In this document: piece after piece, positions 1-7,429 of the stretch
Position numbering within the stretch: position 1 is the stretch's first letter
Layout: each line of letters starts with the position of its first letter
Translations under genes and position numbers: made by a program
Notes under the pieces: generated by a model
Told to the model about the DNA's origin: nothing
Seen by the model: the letters and a program-made list of their open reading frames with translations, nothing else
Database searches by the model: none
Assembly: GCA_049306275.1 (NCBI GenBank)
Contig: JBAQQB010000165.1
Coordinates: forward strand, 1-64,000
Direction of reading: 5' to 3'
Length of the DNA stretch: 64,000 bases
Origin: JADJTT01 sp049306275
Lineage (GTDB): Bacteria > Bacteroidota > Bacteroidia > Chitinophagales > Saprospiraceae

Positions 1-182
1 CCCTCGAACAGGGAGGGGAGCTTTTTGAGCTTGACAACTGGGTTTCTGGGTAGTTAAGCTCTTGCACGATAAAGGGGAAAAACTATTTCCTTTAGTGCGA
101 AGAACTCCCCTCCCTGAATGAGGGAGGGGCCGGGGGTGGGTCGAAACAGACCAAAACTTTTCGCAAGTTCAAAATACAAACA
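1..182. other. Intergenic region with GC-rich hairpin
   Basis: No gene is supported here. A perfect 9-bp inverted repeat (CCCCTCCCT / AGGGAGGGG, 107-115 and 121-129, loop of 5) sits 54 bases before the SusD-like gene. A related GGGAGGGGAG string lies near the left edge (about 11-20), so this may be one member of a dispersed palindromic repeat family. The SusC/TonB receptor normally found just upstream of a SusD gene is not visible, so it is either beyond the left edge or absent. Confidence 0.5.
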
Positions 183-1772
183 ATGAAAAGAAGGATATTT
201 CTGCTGTTCACCGCCTTCACCCTCCTCCTCGCCCCTGCTTGTGAGAAGGACTTTGAAGAGATCAACAAGAACCCGTTTTTCCCTACGCAGACGGATATCG
301 GGCCGCTGTTCAACTCGGTGGTCGCCTCGCTGCAGCTGGGCTGGGATGAGCAATTTTACCTCCACAACGAGACGCTCTACGCCATCACCCAGCAGGCGGC
401 GCTGACGGCGGCGACTTTCCAGAACATCACCATCGGAACGGAGGATGTGTGGAGAAATTACTATTCTGCCCTGGCAGATATCCGCGAGATAGAGCGGCGC
501 TTCGAGGCCTGGGAGGGCGACCCCGAGGCACTGAACAACGTGCGGGCACAGTTGAAGATACTGCTCGCGTATAAGACCTTCCGCCTGACCGACATGTTTG
601 GCGACATCCCGTTCTTCGAAGCGGGAAAAGGTTTTGAGGGCGTCGAATACCTCACGCCGGCCTTCGACCGGCAGGAGGATATCTACAAATTTTTATTGGA
701 AGAGCTGAAATGGGCCCACGAGCACATCAACCTGCTGCCCGATCCGGAGACAACAGGCGGGACGCCCTATGTGAGCTTTGGCGACTTTGACAATCTTTTC
801 GACAACGACCTGCTGCGCTGGAAAAAATTCGCCAACTCGCTCCGCTTGCGGCATGCGATGCGGATGGCGGAGAAAGACCCGGCCTACGCAGCACCCATTC
901 TGAAAGACATTATCGAAAACAAGCTGGACGTGATCGAAGAAGGCGAAGATGTGGCGATGTATCCCAGCAGGCAGAATTGGGTGCGGCTGTCGTCGCACTG
1001 GTCGTTTCGGGAGCACAAAAAACTGCGCATGGGCACGACGATCTGGCATCAGCTATCGGCACACGACAGCACCGATGGCAGTGGCATTTTCGATCCCCGG
1101 GCCCGCATTTTCTTCGAAACCAACAATGCCGGCAAATGGGTGGCTTATCCCCAGGTTCCCGGCCCCAACCCGCCCGTGGAGGGAGGTTCGCCCTACGAGG
1201 GGCTCAGGGATATCAACTATAGCTTCAAAGGCAGCTCTAACCTCTTTTCCCCCTTCAACTACTACCTGATCCGCGACGAAGCATACGTGCCTGAGGTCAT
1301 CCTGACGGCAGCGGAGGTGCACTTCATCAAGGCCGAAGCATATCTTCGCGGACTGGGCGTTGTGGCCGATGCAGGAGAAGCCGAAGGCGAATATACCCTG
1401 GGGGTGGTGAGCTCGCTGAAATTCTGGCAAAGCGTCTTCGTCAACACCCCGATCTGGGTCAACGCACCGCCCGTTTTGTCGGAAGGCGATTTTTTTGTAG
1501 TGACAAATCACCCGAGAATCAGTATTTTCGGAAACCCCAACAAGCTGGAACTGATCTACGCCCAGCGCTGGCTCGACGCCTTCCGGCAGCCCTGGGAGGC
1601 CTATTCCCTTTTGAGAAGAACGGGGGCAACGCCGCGCGAGGGCGATATTCCGGAGCATTACCGCTTCCCGTATCCGCCTTCGGAAGCGGCATATAACACC
1701 GATAACTACCAGGCCCAGATGGCGCGAATGGGAGCAGACTCGCCCACTACCAAGGTTTGGTGGATGAAGTAA
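183..1772 (+). CDS. SusD/RagB-family outer-membrane lipoprotein
   Basis: Predicted surface lipoprotein that works with a TonB-dependent SusC-type receptor in capturing oligosaccharides or peptides. The start gives a basic N-terminus, a hydrophobic stretch and a lipobox ending at Cys20 (LAPAC), followed by acidic residues as in exported Bacteroidota lipoproteins. The body (529 aa) has the SusD-like_2 flavour: the early EINKNPF motif, helical TPR-like segments, a KTFRLTDMFGDIPFFEA segment around residues 130-145, and a late ELIYAQRWLDAF segment. No SusC gene is seen upstream within the window, and the next gene downstream (36 bases away) is a secreted T9SS cargo protein rather than a transporter. 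The substrate cannot be read from sequence. Family assignment is secure. Confidence 0.9.
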   Translation: MKRRIFLLFTAFTLLLAPACEKDFEEINKNPFFPTQTDIGPLFNSVVASLQLGWDEQFYLHNETLYAITQQAALTAATFQNITIGTEDVWRNYYSALADIREIERRFEAWEGDPEALNNVRAQLKILLAYKTFRLTDMFGDIPFFEAGKGFEGVEYLTPAFDRQEDIYKFLLEELKWAHEHINLLPDPETTGGTPYVSFGDFDNLFDNDLLRWKKFANSLRLRHAMRMAEKDPAYAAPILKDIIENKLDVIEEGEDVAMYPSRQNWVRLSSHWSFREHKKLRMGTTIWHQLSAHDSTDGSGIFDPRARIFFETNNAGKWVAYPQVPGPNPPVEGGSPYEGLRDINYSFKGSSNLFSPFNYYLIRDEAYVPEVILTAAEVHFIKAEAYLRGLGVVADAGEAEGEYTLGVVSSLKFWQSVFVNTPIWVNAPPVLSEGDFFVVTNHPRISIFGNPNKLELIYAQRWLDAFRQPWEAYSLLRRTGATPREGDIPEHYRFPYPPSEAAYNTDNYQAQMARMGADSPTTKVWWMK

Positions 1773-1808
1773 CTGAAAATTGAAAACTGAAAATTAAAAA
1801 CTCAATCA
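1773..1808. repeat. Short-word repeat (CTGAAAATTGAAAA type)
   Basis: The gap holds tandem copies of CTGAAAATTGAAAA-like words directly after the SusD stop codon. The same words form both arms of the inverted repeat at 15852-15925, so this appears to be a half-site or single arm of a dispersed intergenic repeat. Confidence 0.6.
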
Positions 1809-4328
1809 ATGGATTTCCTGTACAAAACGAAAAAGCTCATGCTAGCCCTTTCATTCATGCTGGCAGCGGGCAGTCTTTTCTCCCAATCCAATCAATACCT
1901 CCACTTCGATAAAATCGACGACTATGTGGAGGTGCCTAATGCTTCGCAATACATTGCGGGGTCGAATGCCATTTCGATGGCGGGGTGGTTTTACACCGAC
2001 CAGCTGGCCTATGGCCAGGGCATGATGGGCTTCCGCGGGGGCGGAACCGGAAACGGCGAGATGTACCTCATCCAGCTCGACAATGGTACGATCGAATGCC
2101 GCTTTATCAACAACACAGGCTTTTATGAGTATGTGGCGCCGGCGTTTACCATACAGCCCGAAGTGTGGCAACACGTAGCCTGGGTCTATACCGGTACCCA
2201 GGTGCAGCTCTACATCGACGGCGTGCTGAAAGGCAGCAAAGCCGCTGCGGGTACGATCACTTCGACCAACCGGCCCTTTGGCCTCGGGAAGAGTATCTTC
2301 GGCACCTTCAACTTCGTCTTCGGCGGCCGCATGGATGAAGTGACGCTCTGGAACAAAGCCCTCACCGCCACCGATATTCAGGACATGATGGCCAACGAAC
2401 TGACCGGTACGGAACCGGGCTTGCAGCTCTACTACAAGTTCAACCAGGGCGTGCCAGGCGAGGACAACACCTCTATCTCCAAACTCATCAGCGAGGTGGA
2501 GCCGGGTGTTCGCGACGGCAACCTGGTCAACTTCGCCTTGACGGGCAATACCTCCAACTTCGGCGGTACGCTCAACAGCAGCTTCCAGGCCATCACTTTC
2601 CCGCAGATACCCAACAAGCTGATCTCTTCGCCGCCTTTCGAACTCCAGGCATCCGCCAGCTCGGGGCTCGATGTGATCTACGAGGTGGTCTCCGGCCCGG
2701 CATTGGTGACCGGCAATGTCGTTACCCTGACGGGAGTGCCCGGACAGGTGACGATCAAGGCCAGCCAGCCCGGCAATGGCGTGTTCGACCCGGCTGACGA
2801 CTTATTCAACAGCTTCCAGGTGCTCGACCCTGCTACCTTCGTGCCCGTGACCGACGCCCGCAGTCCTCTGGCTGGCGACGTGTTCGTGCCCAGCCTGGGG
2901 CCGATACAACTCGCAGCCATTTCGACGATCGACTACAACGACCTCTTCTCCGTGACCGGTGTGGAGTTTAAGGTCAACGGAGAAACCATAACCGCCAAAG
3001 ACTGGGGCAACAACCACTACACCGGCTGGTGGACGCCTCCGGCATACGGCTCGTATACCCTGGAGATCGTTGCTACCCACAACCTCGGCTCCTCCAGCGT
3101 CGAAACGGTCAACTTCAACGTCGTGCAAGCCGCCTCCGACATGATCGCCAACGCCGGCCAGGAAGTCTGGCTCGACGTGAACGTGGGCACACAGGTGGTG
3201 GAAGCCGAGCTGCCCTGCTACGCAGGCGCCTTCGACGAGATCGTCGCCACGCTCGATATTACCTGTCCGCCGGGCGGCTGCGACCCCTGGGACCGCGTGT
3301 CGGGCATCGAGGTCAAAGGCCACAACGGAGAGTGGTACGAGATCATCCGCTATATCACGCCCTATGGTGTGGCCTGCGGCAGCACCATCGACCTGACCGA
3401 CTTCATGTCGCTGCTGCAGGGCAAGGTGACATTCCGCTACTACCTGGGCACCCAGGGCAACGGCTTTGAGTACACGCTCAACCTGTCGTACAAGGAAGGC
3501 ACGCCAGCCCACGCCTACAGCTCGGTGACGAAGCTGTGGAACAACACTTATGACTTCGGCGATCCGGGCAATTTGCAGCCCTGCGAGGTGTTTGAAGCTG
3601 AATTTCCGGCCAATACCCAGGCGGCGAAGATCAAGCTCGTATCGACCGGCCACGGCTGGGGCGACAATAACACAGGCAACGCCGCCGAGTTTCACCACGA
3701 CATTCACCACATCCATATCAACGGGGAAGAGACCTTTGCGCAGGACAACTGGCAGGACTGCAACCCCAACCCCGACGGTTGCCAGCCGCAGAACGGCACC
3801 TGGTTTTACGACCGCGCAGGCTGGTGCCCCGGTACCATCGCGCCCTGGTTCGATTTCGACATGACGCCTTTTGTGGGTAGCGGCAATGTGGAGTACAAGT
3901 ACATCTTCGACGAAGATTACGTCGATTTCTGCCACCCGAACAACCCCAACTGCGTATCCGGCGCCACCTGTCCCAACTGCGACGACGGCTTCAACCCCCA
4001 CCTGATCGTAGCTTCCTACCTGATCAGCCTGGGCGACTCGCCGGTGGAGGAAGCCATCACCGGCGCCGAGGAGCCCGTGCAGCGCGACTTTGCATTCCGG
4101 GTGTTCCCCAACCCCTCCTCAGGCCTGTTCAACCTGAGCTGGGAAGAGGAAACCGATGGCGCTGTGATCCGCGTGTTCAATACCCTGGGCCGCGCCATCC
4201 ACCTGCAGCAGCTGGAAGGCATGGCCAGCAGCGCCGTGCTCGACCTGCAGCAACTGCCCAAAGGCATTTACTTTGTGCAGATTGATACGGAGAAGGGGAA
4301 GGGAATTCAGCGGATTGTGGTGGAGTGA
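1809..4328 (+). CDS. Secreted LamG / PNGase F-like protein with T9SS sorting domain
   Basis: An 839-aa exported protein. Residues 1-25 are a signal peptide, about 28-210 are a LamG/concanavalin-like domain (YLHFDKIDDYVEVPN start), about 345-440 look Ig-like, about 445-750 match peptide-N-glycosidase F, and the last 80 residues are a type A T9SS sorting domain (VFPNPSSG, ending KGIYFVQI). The PNGase F match includes WDR, GEWYEI, ITPY and DRAGWCPG blocks known from the Elizabethkingia enzyme. By my alignment, catalytic D60 corresponds to D495 and E206 to E627, while E118 is replaced by Gly. The likely role is cleavage or binding of N-glycans or glycopeptides at the surface. Activity is uncertain because of the missing acidic residue. 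It follows the SusD-like gene by 36 bases and could be cotranscribed. Confidence 0.85.
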   Translation: MDFLYKTKKLMLALSFMLAAGSLFSQSNQYLHFDKIDDYVEVPNASQYIAGSNAISMAGWFYTDQLAYGQGMMGFRGGGTGNGEMYLIQLDNGTIECRFINNTGFYEYVAPAFTIQPEVWQHVAWVYTGTQVQLYIDGVLKGSKAAAGTITSTNRPFGLGKSIFGTFNFVFGGRMDEVTLWNKALTATDIQDMMANELTGTEPGLQLYYKFNQGVPGEDNTSISKLISEVEPGVRDGNLVNFALTGNTSNFGGTLNSSFQAITFPQIPNKLISSPPFELQASASSGLDVIYEVVSGPALVTGNVVTLTGVPGQVTIKASQPGNGVFDPADDLFNSFQVLDPATFVPVTDARSPLAGDVFVPSLGPIQLAAISTIDYNDLFSVTGVEFKVNGETITAKDWGNNHYTGWWTPPAYGSYTLEIVATHNLGSSSVETVNFNVVQAASDMIANAGQEVWLDVNVGTQVVEAELPCYAGAFDEIVATLDITCPPGGCDPWDRVSGIEVKGHNGEWYEIIRYITPYGVACGSTIDLTDFMSLLQGKVTFRYYLGTQGNGFEYTLNLSYKEGTPAHAYSSVTKLWNNTYDFGDPGNLQPCEVFEAEFPANTQAAKIKLVSTGHGWGDNNTGNAAEFHHDIHHIHINGEETFAQDNWQDCNPNPDGCQPQNGTWFYDRAGWCPGTIAPWFDFDMTPFVGSGNVEYKYIFDEDYVDFCHPNNPNCVSGATCPNCDDGFNPHLIVASYLISLGDSPVEEAITGAEEPVQRDFAFRVFPNPSSGLFNLSWEEETDGAVIRVFNTLGRAIHLQQLEGMASSAVLDLQQLPKGIYFVQIDTEKGKGIQRIVVE

Positions 4329-4353
4329 AGGGGGAAGAGTGAAGAGTGAAGAG

Positions 4354-4414
4354 GCCCCGCCGGGGGTGGAGCGGTTTTTTGAGCCGTGAAGCTTCGGGCG
4401 GGGCTGTTTTTTTT
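4354..4414 (+). terminator. Rho-independent-type terminator
   Basis: GCCCCGCC (4354-4361) pairs with GGCGGGGC (4397-4404), enclosing a smaller CGG...CCG hairpin, and is followed by a run of eight T (4407-4414). It lies just after the PNGase-F-like gene and before higB, separating the two units. Confidence 0.65.
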
Positions 4415-4480
4415 GGAAAAAATCTGAAATGTTTTTGAATTTTTACCAAAAAGGTATATTTTTGAAAACAACCTCATACA

Positions 4481-4789
4481 TTGGAGGTTAAAATTGACAG
4501 TAAAGAACTGGAAGAACTCTATCGAACGGGCAAATCCAGAAAGCTAAAGCTGCCAGGGCCGGTGGTTGACAAGTTTTTTGCTACCATCCAAAAAATTGAG
4601 GCTGCCGAAACAATACATGACTTGCTGGCAGATAAAGGGCTGAATTTTGAGAAGCTCAAAGCGCATGAAAACCGTTACTCCATGCGGTTGAACCGCAAGT
4701 ACCGCCTGGAAATGTACATTACCTGGAAAAATGAGGCGCAGACGGTAGGCGTTTTCTTCCTGATCACCATTTCAAACCATCACGACTAA
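4481..4789 (+). CDS. higB: HigB-like toxin (RelE/ParE superfamily)
   Basis: A 102-aa protein with the compact RelE/HigB fold signature: an N-terminal helix (ELEELYRTGKSRKLKL), a middle helix with LLADKGLNFEKLK, then the RYSMRLNRKYRLEM strand block typical of HigB mRNA interferases that cut ribosome-bound mRNA. The start is TTG at 4481. No upstream ATG in frame fits, and the N-terminus matches the family from here. Three bases separate it from a HigA-type antitoxin, the usual toxin-first HigBA order. It sits just upstream of the AT-rich Dnd island and may have arrived with it, though its composition is closer to the chromosome. Confidence 0.85.
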   Translation: MEVKIDSKELEELYRTGKSRKLKLPGPVVDKFFATIQKIEAAETIHDLLADKGLNFEKLKAHENRYSMRLNRKYRLEMYITWKNEAQTVGVFFLITISNHHD

Positions 4790-4792
4790 ACT

Positions 4793-5896
4793 ATGATTTC
4801 CACTTCGCAAATACGTCCTGCGAAAAAATTCGGGCCGGGGTACTTCATCAAGGAGCAGATGGAGCTGCGGGATTGGACCCAGGAAGAGCTGGCGGAGGTT
4901 ACCGGGTTTTCCCAGAAGCACATTAGCGAGCTGCTTAATGACAAAAAGCCAGTGAGCCTGGATATGGCGCGGGTGTTGGGAGAAGTATTCAATATCTCCC
5001 CTCAATATTGGATGAACCTGGACACCGCGTACCGATTGTGGGTCCAGTCGGAAAAGACCGAAAAGGAAGCCGCGGCGGATATCAAAGCCCAGATTTACGA
5101 GCGCATGCCCATCCGGGATATGGTGAAAAAGGGCTGGCTGCCAGTGACAAAATCGGCGGAAGAGCTGATGAACGCGGTGAAGTCCTTTTGGGCTTGGGAA
5201 AAACTCGATTTCAGTGTTATGGACCGCGACCTGTTGCCCTGCCTTGCCCGGCGTTCTTCGGCATACAACCAATACAACGCGTCCTATGCCCTCACCTGGT
5301 ACCAAATGGCGCGGAATAAAGCTGCGGCGATTGAGGCGCCGCCATACAGGAAGGAAAGTCTGGAGGCTTTATACGACCAGCTGCACACATTCACCCCTGC
5401 GCCGAAGCGGATCAGCGACTTTCTGGCAGCCTTAAACCAGGCCGGGGTTAAGTTTTTGCTGCTGCCGCATCTGGAAAAGACCTACCTCGACGGGGCCGCA
5501 TTCTTTTCCGGCGCCAACCCCGTAGTAGCCTACACCGCTCGCTATAACCGGATCGACCATTTCTGGTTTACCGTTGCCCATGAGATCGCACACATCCTCC
5601 TGCATTTGGATGAAAACACGCCTTTCATTCTGGACGACCTGCAGGACGACGAGCGCAACCAGATGGAGGAGGAGGCCAACGAGCTGGCTGCCGCCAGGCT
5701 CAGACACCCTGAAATATGGGCGTTCCTGCACCCTTACCTGCATTACACCCCCCTGGAAAAAGTGGAGGAATGCGCGGAAACCTACGGACTCCACCCGGCA
5801 ATCGTGCTGGGCAAGCTGGCGCATGAGGATAAAAAGTATTTCAGGTATATGGGGCGGTATCAGGAGGAGGTGGTGAGGTGGATTGGGGCGGAATAA
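4793..5896 (+). CDS. higA: HigA-type antitoxin with ImmA/IrrE metallopeptidase domain
   Basis: A 367-aa protein with two parts. Residues about 20-75 are an XRE helix-turn-helix (RDWTQEELAEVTGFSQ, then ISELLNDKKPVS), which should bind the operator and neutralise the HigB toxin. The C-terminal half carries an ImmA/IrrE-like zinc peptidase motif, HEIAH at residues 263-267, followed by an acidic EEEANELAA helix that commonly supplies the third metal ligand. Simple HigA proteins are about 100 residues, so this belongs to the long, protease-fused class. The peptidase may cleave the antitoxin part or another repressor in response to stress; that is inference. It is separated from higB by three bases. 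Confidence 0.88.
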   Translation: MISTSQIRPAKKFGPGYFIKEQMELRDWTQEELAEVTGFSQKHISELLNDKKPVSLDMARVLGEVFNISPQYWMNLDTAYRLWVQSEKTEKEAAADIKAQIYERMPIRDMVKKGWLPVTKSAEELMNAVKSFWAWEKLDFSVMDRDLLPCLARRSSAYNQYNASYALTWYQMARNKAAAIEAPPYRKESLEALYDQLHTFTPAPKRISDFLAALNQAGVKFLLLPHLEKTYLDGAAFFSGANPVVAYTARYNRIDHFWFTVAHEIAHILLHLDENTPFILDDLQDDERNQMEEEANELAAARLRHPEIWAFLHPYLHYTPLEKVEECAETYGLHPAIVLGKLAHEDKKYFRYMGRYQEEVVRWIGAE

Positions 5897-5939
5897 TTAA
5901 TGGTTTTTGTCTTTTATCTGTCGAAGCAGAAGAGGAGTG

Positions 5940-5970
5940 TTGGAAAATTGGAATAAGAATCTTATGTTTA
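5940..5970 (+). promoter_or_regulatory. Candidate promoter of the Dnd island
   Basis: TTGG at 5940-5943 and TATGTTTA at 5963-5970 approximate the Bacteroidota -33 TTTG and -7 TAnnTTTG elements, with about 20 bases between TTG and the -7 box. The last base of the -7 box deviates. It would start transcription near 5977, upstream of dndC. Confidence 0.35.
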
Positions 5971-5975
5971 TGATT

Positions 5976-6006
5976 TTAGAAAAAGGCTATAGATAGCTTT
6001 TTCTAA
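5976..6006. terminator. Hairpin between higA and dndC
   Basis: TTAGAAAAAGGCTAT and ATAGCTTTTTCTAA form a near-perfect inverted repeat with one bulged G. It is AT-rich with an internal T run, so it could terminate higBA transcripts. It would also lie at the start of the dndC leader if the candidate promoter is used. Confidence 0.4.
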
Positions 6007-6037
6007 CATTTTTGTTGAGAACGATTGATAGGGAGAG

Positions 6038-7429
6038 TTGTTTGAACTTTTTACTCGCAAAAACAGGGTAATCCAGAATATGTCGCTGAATATAAGCTTT
6101 TTAGAAAATGAAATTGTTGACCAGTATCTCTATGATGAGAACTCTACCCGTCCATGGATAATTGGTTTTAGTGGAGGGAAAGACAGTACGATGTTGTTGC
6201 AGCTGGTGTGGAATGCTCTCAGGAAAGTCGAACCAATTTTACTTACAAGGCCGGTTTATGTTGTATGCAATGATACATTAGTGGAGAATCCTAAAATTGT
6301 TAAATTCATACAAGCTACTTTAAAGAAGATTCAGAAGGCTGCTAACCTTCAGCAGTTACCAATAACTGTGCATGAAACGACTCCAAAGCTAGAAGATAGC
6401 TTTTGGGTTAGGTTGATTGGGTTAGGTTATCCAGCACCAAACCGGTTTGTTCGTTGGTGCACAGAGAGATTAAAGATAAACCCAACTACGAGGTTTATTA
6501 CCGAGAAGATAGGTGAAAAAGGCGAGGCGATTATTTTATTAGGTACAAGGAGCTCAGAAAGCTCAACTAGAGCAGCATCAATTAAGAAGCATGCAATAAA
6601 AGGTCAAAGGCTCCGGAAACATGTGTTGCCAAATGCCTTTGTTTATGCCCCAATTAAGGATGTGACAACAAATGAGTTATGGCAATACTTGCTTCAAAAC
6701 CCTCCACCTTGGGGAGGGCACCATCGGGATTTAGTTACCTTATACCGTAACGCAAATGCGGGGGACTGTCCATTAGTCATAGACGACACTACGCCAAGCT
6801 GTGGGAATAGCCGATTTGGATGCTGGGTTTGCACGGTCGTTACCAAAGATAAAAGCATGGATGGGTTGATTGAAAATGGGGAAGAATGGATGGAACCTTT
6901 AGCCGACATTAGAGAGTTTTTGGTGGAAACAAGGGACAACCCCGAAATATATCGAGAGAAGCGCAGAAGAGATGGTACAATTCATGAGGATTATTGGGGG
7001 CCATATAAGTTTGACACCCGAGTTGAGATTTTAAAAAAGGTATTAAAAGCTCAGAAAGAAATTGGTCCAGCAGAGGGGGTAGAACTGATTACACATCAGG
7101 AGATGGTTTTAATTCAGTATCATTGGTTTCGTGACTGCTTTTTTAAGACTAAGGTGTCAACGATATATAATGAAATTTTTAATTCCCAATTTGATATGAG
7201 TAAGCAGGAAGAGAAAATCAAGCAAGAGATAGAATTGCTTAAGAAATCCTGTGAACAGGAACCCAAAGACGTAGAGTTAATCCAGGATTTGTTAGCATTG
7301 CAAAAAACTAAAACCCTTTTAATTCGCAAGAGAGGACTTCAAGCCGATATTGAAAACCGGCTTGACCAATATCTTGATGAATTGAAAGATAATCAAAAAC
7401 AGCCGGGCGATGACGATCAAAGAAATTGA
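6038..7429 (+). CDS. dndC: DndC-like DNA phosphorothioation sulfurtransferase
   Basis: A 463-aa PAPS-reductase-like ATP pyrophosphatase. In Dnd systems DndC carries an iron-sulphur cluster and helps insert sulphur into the DNA backbone in place of a non-bridging oxygen. The PP-loop SGGKDS is at residues 45-50. Conserved cysteines are C141 (RWCTERLKI) and C255, C262, C265 in the CGNSRFGCWVC block, which is characteristic of DndC rather than of CysH. The TTG at 6038 has GGGAG just before it; an in-frame ATG at 6080 (MSLNIS) is a real alternative and would remove 14 residues. Its 3' end overlaps dndD by 20 bases. The DNA is strongly AT-rich relative to flanking genes. Confidence 0.92.
   Translation: MFELFTRKNRVIQNMSLNISFLENEIVDQYLYDENSTRPWIIGFSGGKDSTMLLQLVWNALRKVEPILLTRPVYVVCNDTLVENPKIVKFIQATLKKIQKAANLQQLPITVHETTPKLEDSFWVRLIGLGYPAPNRFVRWCTERLKINPTTRFITEKIGEKGEAIILLGTRSSESSTRAASIKKHAIKGQRLRKHVLPNAFVYAPIKDVTTNELWQYLLQNPPPWGGHHRDLVTLYRNANAGDCPLVIDDTTPSCGNSRFGCWVCTVVTKDKSMDGLIENGEEWMEPLADIREFLVETRDNPEIYREKRRRDGTIHEDYWGPYKFDTRVEILKKVLKAQKEIGPAEGVELITHQEMVLIQYHWFRDCFFKTKVSTIYNEIFNSQFDMSKQEEKIKQEIELLKKSCEQEPKDVELIQDLLALQKTKTLLIRKRGLQADIENRLDQYLDELKDNQKQPGDDDQRN

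Noticed and set aside
2802..4001. 399-aa open frame on the minus strand
   Set aside because: It lies antisense to the LamG/PNGase F-like gene, which has strong domain matches. The frame is open because of high GC and codon bias, and its product has a low-complexity Val/Ala/Gly composition.
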